Of a stretch of 11,757 bases of DNA, positions 6,421 through 11,757 are shown piece by piece. The position numbers and the translations under genes are program-made. Source of the DNA: Candidatus Woesearchaeota archaeon (GTDB taxonomy: Archaea > Nanobdellota > Nanobdellia > Woesearchaeales > 21-14-0-10-32-9); NCBI GenBank assembly GCA_007117145.1, contig SKHC01000037.1, positions 1 to 11,757 on the forward strand, in the 5' to 3' direction. The notes below the pieces were generated by a model. The model was not told the origin of the DNA. It made no database searches and saw only the letters and a list, made by a program, of their open reading frames with translations. Positions within the stretch are counted from its first letter, which is position 1; each line of letters starts with the position of its first letter.

Positions 6421-6659
6421 AGTAAACCCTTTTTTTTCAATTCTTCTATTCTATGACTTCTTCCTTTTCTTTGTATGTTAACTGTTTCATATTCTACTTC
6501 TTTTTCTTTTAAAAGTCGATCTTTTAACTCTTCTACTTCTCGAATTTCTATAGTTTTCTTCTCAATTTGTTTCCTAAGAAAAGCACTCCAGTTAATCTCA
6601 TCATACTTTTTCATTTTTTTCCGCGTGGTTTCAGGCACACTTATTGTTATGTTTACCAT
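6417..6659 (-). CDS. vapB: Ribbon-helix-helix antitoxin, VapB-like
   Basis: This is an 80-residue protein. Residues 1-45 fit a ribbon-helix-helix DNA-binding fold: the strand VNITISVPETT, then helices MKKYDEINWSAFLRKQIEKK. Residues 46-80 are a charged tail (EVEELKDRLLKEKEVEYE, ending RIEELKKKGLL) of the kind that wraps and blocks a VapC active site. It would bind its own promoter as a dimer. A perfect 8-bp inverted repeat lies immediately before the ATG, the expected place for such an operator. A TATA-like octamer lies 28.5 nt upstream of the ATG and there is no ribosome binding site, which suggests a leaderless mRNA. The toxin gene follows with a 4-bp overlap. Confidence 0.83.
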   Translation of the reverse strand: MVNITISVPETTRKKMKKYDEINWSAFLRKQIEKKTIEIREVEELKDRLLKEKEVEYETVNIQRKGRSHRIEELKKKGLL

Positions 6660-6660
6660 G

Positions 6661-6682
6661 TTTACACAGAAAGTTGTGTAAA
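6661..6682. promoter_or_regulatory. Palindromic operator candidate at the toxin-antitoxin promoter
   Basis: TTTACACA (6661-6668) and TGTGTAAA (6675-6682) are perfect inverted 8-mers separated by 6 bp. The element begins 1 bp upstream of the antitoxin ATG at 6659 and abuts its TATA-like box, so a bound VapB dimer pair would cover the transcription start. On the other strand it lies about 55-75 bp upstream of the asnS ATG, so asnS could also feel the occupancy. Confidence 0.6.
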
Positions 6683-6683
6683 T

Positions 6684-6691
6684 ATTTAAAT
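6684..6691 (-). promoter_or_regulatory. TATA-like box of vapBC
   Basis: ATTTAAAT is centred 28.5 nt upstream of the vapB ATG at 6659, directly adjacent to the inverted repeat. It is self-complementary, so the direction is assigned from spacing alone. Confidence 0.45.
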
Positions 6692-6704
6692 TTTTCTTTT
6701 CGAA

Positions 6705-6712
6705 ATATTTTT
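6705..6712 (+). promoter_or_regulatory. TATA-like box of asnS
   Basis: ATATTTTT, within AAATATTTTTATTAAA, is centred 28.5 nt upstream of the asnS ATG at 6737. It is a weak match that is supported mainly by spacing equal to the other promoters and by the absence of a ribosome binding site. Confidence 0.4.
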
Positions 6713-6736
6713 ATTAAATCTTCAAATACAACTATC

Positions 6737-8023
6737 ATGGAATACTTATCAATTGAAAATGCTATGAAACAAGCCAAAGGCAACGTCAAGATTAGGGGTT
6801 GGGTTTACAGAGAGAGAGGCTCAAATAAGCTTCGCTTTATAATTATCCGAGATTCAACTAATATTATTCAGTGTGTATTTGAAAAAGACACTTTCCAAGA
6901 GCGATTTGAAGAGTTAAAAAACGTTCAGATAGAGACAAGTATAGAAGTTGAGGGAATCATAAAAAAAGATGAGCGGGCACCTTCAGGATTTGAGATAAAC
7001 GCTACAAACTTTAAGGTAATCGGAGAGTCTGCTAATTTTCCAATTCAAAAAGATCAAAGTCAAGAATTATTAAACGACAACAGGCATTTATGGCTTAGAA
7101 GCAGGAAGATGAATGCCATCTTAAAGGTTAGAAGCACAATATTTGGAGCTATTCACGAGTATTTCAGAAGTCAAGGTTTTTACGAGTTTCACAGTCCAAC
7201 CCTTCAAAGTACTCAAAGCGAGGGAGGAAGTGATGTTTTTGAAGTGAAATACTTTGACACAAAGCTATACTTAGCTCAAACATGGCAGCTTCCAGCTGAA
7301 GCAGGAATTTTCTCATTGGAAAACATCTACACTATTGCTCCAAGTTTTAGAGCAGAAAAGTCTAAGACTTCAAGGCATTTAACAGAGTACTGGCACGCGG
7401 AAATGGAAATGGCGTGGGCAGATTTTGACACAATTATAAGTCATGGTGAAGGACTTTTAAAGCACGTTGTTTCAAAAGTGTTAGAAACTAACAAGAAAGA
7501 ATTAGAATTTTTGGAAAGAGAGTTAGATGACTTGACAGCTACAGCCAGTAAACCGTTCGTGAGAATGACTTATACGGATGCCTTAAAAATCTTAAAAGAA
7601 AAATGTAATTTAGAAGTAGAGTGGGGGAAAGACCTTAGAACAGTGGAAGAAGATGAGCTAAGCAAACTCTACAACACGCCGATAATAGTTACGCATTACC
7701 CTAAAAAAGTAAAGGCGTTTTACATGAAAGAGTCAGCTAATGATACGGTGCTTGGTTGTGACTTCATTGCTCCAAAGTGTTATGGTGAAATAATTGGTGG
7801 AAGTCAAAGGGAAGAAAATATTGATGAGATAAAGTCAAGACTTAAAGAGCAAGGCGAAGATCCTAAAGATTACGAGTTTTATTTAGATACTCGAAGGTAT
7901 GGGAGTGTTCCTCACGGAGGATTTGGTTTAGGTGTTGAGAGAATCATAACTTGGATTTGTGGTCTTGATAACATAAGAGATAGTATTCCTTTCCCTAGAA
8001 CTATGGTTAGGTATTATCCATAA
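6737..8023 (+). CDS. asnS: Asparaginyl-tRNA synthetase, archaeal type
   Basis: This enzyme attaches asparagine to tRNA-Asn in the cytoplasm. The 428 residues comprise an OB-fold anticodon-binding domain (about 15-100, GWVYRERG) and a class II catalytic core: motif 1 near 142-156, motif 2 around Arg205 (SFRAEKSKTSRHLTEYW), then GEIIGGSQREE (350-360), FYLDTRRYGSVPHGG and motif 3 (GFGLGVER, 395-402). RHLTEYW with GGSQREE and the C-terminal IRDSIPFPRT distinguish AsnRS from archaeal AspRS. The start at 6737 is preferred over an upstream in-frame ATG at 6644: the extra 31 residues resemble no synthetase, would run through the antitoxin promoter, and 6737 has a TATA-like box at the usual distance. 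Its presence means Asn-tRNA need not be made by transamidation. The 3' end overlaps the convergent mre11 gene by 17 bp. Confidence 0.95.
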   Translation: MEYLSIENAMKQAKGNVKIRGWVYRERGSNKLRFIIIRDSTNIIQCVFEKDTFQERFEELKNVQIETSIEVEGIIKKDERAPSGFEINATNFKVIGESANFPIQKDQSQELLNDNRHLWLRSRKMNAILKVRSTIFGAIHEYFRSQGFYEFHSPTLQSTQSEGGSDVFEVKYFDTKLYLAQTWQLPAEAGIFSLENIYTIAPSFRAEKSKTSRHLTEYWHAEMEMAWADFDTIISHGEGLLKHVVSKVLETNKKELEFLERELDDLTATASKPFVRMTYTDALKILKEKCNLEVEWGKDLRTVEEDELSKLYNTPIIVTHYPKKVKAFYMKESANDTVLGCDFIAPKCYGEIIGGSQREENIDEIKSRLKEQGEDPKDYEFYLDTRRYGSVPHGGFGLGVERIITWICGLDNIRDSIPFPRTMVRYYP

Positions 8024-9206
8024 GGGTTTCAAGCAATTCTTTTGTTTCTTGTTTTATTCTGTTTTCGTAGTCTTTTGCTTTTTCTCCTTCGTTTTTCTCT
8101 TGGCTTAAAGTGTGTATGAGTTGTTTCGTTGCGTTTTCTTCACTTGTAAACCCGTGGTTTGTTTGGTTTAAGTGTTCTTTTATGAGATTTGATTCTATGT
8201 CTTCTGCTGTGCTTTTGATCTGAATTTTTTTGAACTCCTCACTTTTCAGTTTACTCGTATTCTTCAAGACGTGGTATGCTTCTCTTTCCCATAAGTCTTC
8301 TATAAGTTTTTTAAAATTTATATCAGTCGTTTTCCCTTTAATTGTTCCTTGCGCTCTTATAAGTACGATTTTGTCTTTAACATCTTCTTTGATTTCAAGC
8401 TCGCTATTTGCAGTTTCAGTTGTTTTTCCTTCAAAGTCAAATTCTTTAATCACCACATCTTTAACATGGATATCTTTTCTTTCAAGCTCACCATCTTTGA
8501 AGATATAAAAACCTCCAAATCTTAATTTCTCAAGCTCTGAGAAGTTTCCTGGAAAGACAGGTCCTGGGTATATCACGTTTTTATATCCTTTTGCTTCATG
8601 TTTCTTTACGATGTGTACGTGTCCTCCAGCGTAATAATCAAATCCTTTCGGAAGGAAGCTAAGTGGACTGCTCTCCATTTCTTTTAAGTGTTCAGGTTTT
8701 AATTCATCAAGTGCTGTGTGGAACATGAATATTTTGAATCCTTCTTCGTTCTCTAAACTTTTCAAGTCGAGGTTTTCATAATATTTACGCTCAAGCATAC
8801 CTGCCCTTCCGATAAGTCCTGTTATCTTTGCTCCTGTCTCGTCTTTTGTGAATTCAAGTCTAATCTTTTCATCTTCCACTTTGCCTTTCATAACACATAT
8901 TCCAAGGTCTGCTTCTTCTATTATGTCAAGCATAGTTTTGCCTGAAGGGCTATAATCGTGGCTTCCTGCAATATAATAAAGTCTTATCCCTTTTTGTTTG
9001 ACTTCTCTTAGTTTTCTTATCACAAGTTTTACGTAGTCTATCCCAGGTAGTGCTGTGTGAAACAAGTCTCCTGCAATAAGTATGAAATCCACTTTTTCTT
9101 TAATGCTTTGGTCAATAGCTTTAGCAAATGCTAAAGTGCCAAGTTCTTTCATCTTCGGCTCTCTCCAATTCCCTAAGTGAACATCTGCTATGTGGCTGAA
9201 TTTCAA
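8007..9206 (-). CDS. mre11: Mre11-family DNA double-strand-break repair nuclease
   Basis: Mre11 acts with Rad50 to recognise and trim broken DNA ends. The 399 residues show the calcineurin-like phosphoesterase motifs: ADVHLG (Asp8, His10), GDLFH (Asp47, His50), GSHD (81-84), FMFHTALDE (His163) and AGGHVHI (His196, His198). In the usual GNHD motif the Asn is a metal ligand (Asn84 in Pyrococcus furiosus); here it is Ser82. The C-terminal part (about 300-399) is helical and charged, as expected of the Rad50-binding region. The start is TTG: it overlaps the herA stop as TTGA, has GGTGAT 6 nt upstream, and no in-frame ATG exists before Met19, which would lose the DVH motif. It is the second gene of the herA operon. 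No rad50 follows. Confidence 0.93.
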   Translation of the reverse strand: MKFSHIADVHLGNWREPKMKELGTLAFAKAIDQSIKEKVDFILIAGDLFHTALPGIDYVKLVIRKLREVKQKGIRLYYIAGSHDYSPSGKTMLDIIEEADLGICVMKGKVEDEKIRLEFTKDETGAKITGLIGRAGMLERKYYENLDLKSLENEEGFKIFMFHTALDELKPEHLKEMESSPLSFLPKGFDYYAGGHVHIVKKHEAKGYKNVIYPGPVFPGNFSELEKLRFGGFYIFKDGELERKDIHVKDVVIKEFDFEGKTTETANSELEIKEDVKDKIVLIRAQGTIKGKTTDINFKKLIEDLWEREAYHVLKNTSKLKSEEFKKIQIKSTAEDIESNLIKEHLNQTNHGFTSEENATKQLIHTLSQEKNEGEKAKDYENRIKQETKELLETLMDNT

Positions 9207-10678
9207 AGACCCATCACCACCAGCTTACTTTTATCTTTCTTTGGCTCAAACTTTGGAATTTTGATTGGGATTGCAAAAGGTACAAAGTTACTAGTCACAA
9301 TAGCTTCTCCTCGGTCTAGGCTTGCAATGTTTTTGCTGTCAGTGCTTAAGTCTTGGCTTGCACTTTCAATTAATGCTAATCTTTCAGTGTTCATCTCTGT
9401 GCCAAGTATTATTTTTGTGTTCATGTTAGCTAACACTTCTTTTGGTATTAGACTTGGAAGCTGTGTTAATGCGCAAAGACCAATGTTGAACTTTCTCCCT
9501 TCCCTAGCTATACTTCCAAAAACGTTTGGGCCTCTAGATAACACGTCTTTTCCTATGACTCTTGGGGCTTCTTCTAGTATTATGCTAATAATTGGTTTGT
9601 CTTGCAATTTTCCTTTTGAGTTATAATACCTATACTTTGAAAATGCTTCAGTGGTTATCAGACTTGCAATTAAAAGCTCTGTGTTTCCTGAAAAATTACT
9701 TGTGTCAATAATCACTGTACTTGTTTTTTCAAGTTCTTCCACGATTTCATTCACAGTTGAGATTCCGCTCGTGTAGTCAAACACTCCTCCGCATACAAGT
9801 TCTTCTTTGAAATCAACATCTAAAAGTATTTTTAACTGCCTTTTTACAACTGCAACGCTGATTTCTTGCACATCTTCCACAGGACTAGATTTCATCACGT
9901 TAAGTATCCAGTCTTTCCCGTATTTTTTGTAGTAAACATACATAGCTTGTTTTTGAGGTCCGCTCAAATCTAAAAAGTCAAAGTGGTCAGGTCTAAGTTT
10001 TTTCAAGTTAATCTTTAAGCTCCTCTGACCTACAGGCACATCTTTTGAAGTGTAGTATATAGAATCTTGTTTCATTCCAACTCCACTTCTACCATAGTAT
10101 TCATCGTGAGGGTCAAACACAAGTAGGCTGGCTTGTTTATTCTGTGTCGCGTTCCATATCAAGTTTTTCATCAATTCTGATTTTCCTTTACCTGTCGTTC
10201 CACATATAAGTACGTGGTGACTTAGCATTCTTTTAGCTTCAACCCCTATGTTTACAGGTAAGGTTTTACTTCCGCTTCTAAGCATTCCAAGGTTTAAGTG
10301 TCCTTTTTTGTTAAGGAAAGTCATATCTTCAGGTGTGACTTCTCTGAGCACTCCAAACATCTCTGGAATTTCTTTATTTGCTTTAACTTCTTCTCCTATG
10401 CTAATCAGAGTTTTTATCTTTGCAAGAGTATACGTTCTTTGTTCTTTGTTAAAAAGGTTAATGTCTTTTCCTTCATCGAGCTCAAGACCTGATATTCTCT
10501 CTAAGTTTTGACTGCTAATTTGGCTACCGTAAAATAAATCTATAACTTGTACCAACTGTTTTTTGTCTGATTCAATAATTAACAACTCCCCAATTTCTAA
10601 TTTGGAGCCTTTTTTTTGTCTGACAATTATTTCTCCGAAACTTCCTCCTATGACTTGGCCTTTTATCATACTAAACAT
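9203..10678 (-). CDS. herA: HerA-family DNA translocase/helicase
   Basis: HerA is a hexameric FtsK-like ATPase that pairs with NurA nuclease to resect DNA ends. The 491 residues start with an N-terminal barrel ([15 protein letters not shown], 7-21), followed by the ATPase core: Walker A GTTGKGKS (160-167, Lys166), FDPHDEY (188-194), Walker B ending IILEEAP (366-372) and [19 protein letters not shown] (391-409), which includes arginines in the usual arginine-finger region. The C terminus [10 protein letters not shown] and LDRGEAIV is typical of the family, and length is close to crenarchaeal HerA. The ATG at 10678 has a TATA box 28.5 nt upstream; Met4 is a weaker alternative. It is the first gene of herA-mre11 and is divergent from an operon containing a nurA-like gene, which supports the assignment. 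Confidence 0.94.
   Translation of the reverse strand: MFSMIKGQVIGGSFGEIIVRQKKGSKLEIGELLIIESDKKQLVQVIDLFYGSQISSQNLERISGLELDEGKDINLFNKEQRTYTLAKIKTLISIGEEVKANKEIPEMFGVLREVTPEDMTFLNKKGHLNLGMLRSGSKTLPVNIGVEAKRMLSHHVLICGTTGKGKSELMKNLIWNATQNKQASLLVFDPHDEYYGRSGVGMKQDSIYYTSKDVPVGQRSLKINLKKLRPDHFDFLDLSGPQKQAMYVYYKKYGKDWILNVMKSSPVEDVQEISVAVVKRQLKILLDVDFKEELVCGGVFDYTSGISTVNEIVEELEKTSTVIIDTSNFSGNTELLIASLITTEAFSKYRYYNSKGKLQDKPIISIILEEAPRVIGKDVLSRGPNVFGSIAREGRKFNIGLCALTQLPSLIPKEVLANMNTKIILGTEMNTERLALIESASQDLSTDSKNIASLDRGEAIVTSNFVPFAIPIKIPKFEPKKDKSKLVVMGL
9213..9218 (-). promoter_or_regulatory. Ribosome binding site deciding the mre11 TTG start
   Basis: On the reverse strand GGTGAT, inside the last codons of herA, ends 6 nt before the TTG at 9206. 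It is an exact match to the archaeal Shine-Dalgarno consensus and supports initiation at this TTG. Confidence 0.7.
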
Positions 10679-10702
10679 GGAGTTATTTATTTATTATAAA
10701 GA

Positions 10703-10710
10703 TTTATATA
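10703..10710. promoter_or_regulatory. Single TATA box shared by divergent herA and 199-residue protein genes
   Basis: TTTATATA (TATATAAA on the reverse strand) lies in a 55-bp gap between two divergent start codons. Its centre is 28.5 nt from the herA ATG at 10678 and 27.5 nt from the forward ATG at 10734, matching the spacing of other promoters here in both directions. AAAGA just before it on the forward strand could act as BRE. No ribosome binding site is seen on either side. A second AT-rich stretch at 10692-10700 could instead serve herA from Met4. Confidence 0.55.
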
Positions 10711-10733
10711 ATAATAGTGTAACAATTATTTTT

Positions 10734-11333
10734 ATGAAGATGCCTAATTTTGATCCTACAGCTGGTGAATTCAATAAGGAAGTTGTAAATTGGGAAATAG
10801 AGCATGAAGACGTTTTTCACTTGAAGAATCTCTATAAGTACATGCATAAATGGTTGATTGAGAAAAAATATTTGAGTGTTGATGGTGATAAGGAAAAGTT
10901 TGAAACACTTTATTTTCATAAGGTTTTAAACAATGGTAACGTAGAGCACCATATTTGGTGGAGAGTTCAAAAGACTCCGGATAAAAATCCTTATTTGAAG
11001 TACTTTGTAAGGCTTGATTTTCAAACACTAAACATGGCAAAGCACAAAACTGATGGTCGTGGAGTTAAAGGTTTAGGAACAAATAAAGGGGATTTAATTA
11101 TTAGGTGTACTGGTTGGCTTATGCTAGATTATGATAGGTCTTGGAGGGATAACAAGTATTTTTCGATTATTCACAGAATGTTTTTGAGGAGAATATACAG
11201 AAAGCAAGTCGAGTACTATGAGTCAAGGCTTTATGGTGAGCTTTATGAATTGCAAAGCATGATTAAGCAGTATATGAACTTGAAGAATCCGTATGAGAGA
11301 CCAAAGAGCTTCCACCCAGACCTTGGGCTGTAG
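10734..11333 (+). CDS. Conserved hypothetical protein upstream of nurA
   Basis: This 199-residue soluble protein has no signal peptide or membrane segment. It looks alpha/beta: an N-terminal helix (FHLKNLYKYMHKWLIEKKYL, 28-47), a central beta-rich part with EHHIWWRVQK (71-80), YFVRLDFQTLN and GDLIIRCTGWLMLDYD (119-134), and a very basic, aromatic C-terminal helical region (RRIYRKQVEYYESRLYGELY). I do not recognise a named domain; similar hypotheticals are, from memory, common in Woesearchaeota-like genomes. The start at 10734 is chosen over an in-frame upstream ATG at 10563, which would lie inside herA, because it is 27.5 nt from the TATA box. The nurA-like gene begins 5 nt after its stop, so the two are cotranscribed, which suggests a role alongside DNA end processing. 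Confidence 0.82.
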   Translation: MKMPNFDPTAGEFNKEVVNWEIEHEDVFHLKNLYKYMHKWLIEKKYLSVDGDKEKFETLYFHKVLNNGNVEHHIWWRVQKTPDKNPYLKYFVRLDFQTLNMAKHKTDGRGVKGLGTNKGDLIIRCTGWLMLDYDRSWRDNKYFSIIHRMFLRRIYRKQVEYYESRLYGELYELQSMIKQYMNLKNPYERPKSFHPDLGL

Positions 11334-11338
11334 TTAAA

Positions 11339-11757
11339 ATGAAATCTTTGTTAGCTAAGTTGAAATCTACCTTGACGGACTCTGAAACGTTTCTAGTCAA
11401 AGGAAAAAAAGTAGGATACGATAAAAATAACTTCGAAGAATTAAAACCAAGAGATTCTAAGCTAACATTCATAGATGGGGGTAACGCTCAAATATATGCT
11501 AGCAGCGGGGTATCCCTGCAAGTAATTAGGCTTTGTGCCTATGCGGATTTTCCTAAATTAGAAGAGTTCTTTGTTTTAGCAATAAAAGAAGAAACTAAAG
11601 TAAAGTTATATTATGAGCCAACCCAATCATTACCAGAGGAGCTAAGCCCAGATTATACTCCAAGCCAAGCAATAGAATTCATAAGAAGACTTGCAGAGTT
11701 AAAATATGCAGCTAAATTTGAAAACCCAATTTTAGATGGCGCACTCGATTTCACAGA
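11339..11757 (+). CDS. nurA: NurA-like 5'-3' nuclease (3' end outside window)
   Basis: The first 139 residues are present and the frame is still open at the window edge. NurA is the nuclease partner of HerA in resection. Visible family features are FIDGGNA (44-50), where Asp46 fits the first catalytic Asp, and ILDGALDF (131-138), where Asp133 fits the later DGS(L)-type motif. An intervening Glu (113 or 120) could be the third metal ligand. The remaining Tyr/His motifs would lie beyond the window. The weak sequence signature is strengthened by context: herA and mre11 are transcribed divergently from the same 55-bp promoter region. The start is 5 nt after the preceding stop and has no clear ribosome binding site, so translation may rely on coupling or reinitiation. 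Confidence 0.75.
   Translation, partial: MKSLLAKLKSTLTDSETFLVKGKKVGYDKNNFEELKPRDSKLTFIDGGNAQIYASSGVSLQVIRLCAYADFPKLEEFFVLAIKEETKVKLYYEPTQSLPEELSPDYTPSQAIEFIRRLAELKYAAKFENPILDGALDFT

Noticed and set aside
6644..6736. A 31-residue N-terminal extension of asnS
   Set aside because: It runs through the vapB start, the palindrome and the asnS promoter, and the added sequence resembles no synthetase.
8230..8508. A 92-codon forward frame opposite mre11
   Set aside because: Complement of the well-supported mre11 gene, with Ser/Leu-rich composition typical of antisense reading and no start signals.
10563..10733. A 57-residue N-terminal extension of the 199-residue protein
   Set aside because: It lies inside herA on the opposite strand and across the shared promoter, and contains low-complexity sequence.
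1..11757. tRNA genes, CRISPR arrays, insertion sequences and attachment sites
   Set aside because: I looked for T-loop-like sequences, regularly spaced direct repeats, transposase motifs and paired terminal repeats and found none by eye; a covariance-model and repeat search would be decisive.

Overview
The window looks like a compact, AT-rich chromosome segment of an archaeon, most likely a DPANN lineage of the Woesearchaeota/Pacearchaeota kind. Archaeal hallmarks are a HerA-Mre11-NurA DNA end-resection set, an archaeal-type AsnRS, TATA-like promoter elements about 28 nt upstream of start codons, and GGTGAT-type ribosome binding sites inside operons. Two genes look bacterial in type: an aspartyl-tRNA synthetase with a GAD insertion, and a short tRNA-guanine transglycosylase without a PUA domain. 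Such mixtures are common in DPANN genomes. The exact lineage is inferred, not shown.

Layout. Positions 1-46 hold the last 14 codons of an upstream gene. A forward gene (91-762) encodes a soluble protein with a short helical N-terminal domain, a flexible linker and a long coiled coil. It converges on a reverse three-gene operon (2593-806) of related five-helix membrane proteins. These four genes have no known function and are the best candidate here for an undescribed system. Across a divergent promoter region, 2745-4936 is a translation-fidelity operon: AspRS, then a YbaK/ProX-like aminoacyl-tRNA deacylase whose start overlaps the AspRS stop codon. It converges with, and overlaps by 26 bp, a reverse tgt gene (5960-4911). 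Upstream of tgt is a VapB-VapC-like toxin-antitoxin pair (6659-6004) with a perfect palindrome at its promoter. The pair diverges from asnS (6737-8023).

The last third is DNA repair. asnS converges with, and overlaps by 17 bp, the reverse operon herA-mre11 (10678-8007). mre11 starts with TTG inside the herA stop and has a consensus ribosome binding site. herA diverges from a forward operon holding an unrecognised 199-residue protein and the start of a NurA-like nuclease, which runs off the window. The two divergent operons appear to share one TATA box midway between their start codons. HerA and NurA form the helicase-nuclease that resects DNA ends together with Mre11-Rad50. No rad50 is present in the window.

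A general pattern is that first genes of transcription units have a TATA-like octamer centred 27.5-28.5 nt from the ATG and no Shine-Dalgarno sequence, implying leaderless mRNAs, whereas some downstream genes carry GTGAT-type sites. No tRNA, rRNA, CRISPR array or insertion sequence was seen, and no gene-free stretch exceeds about 150 bp.
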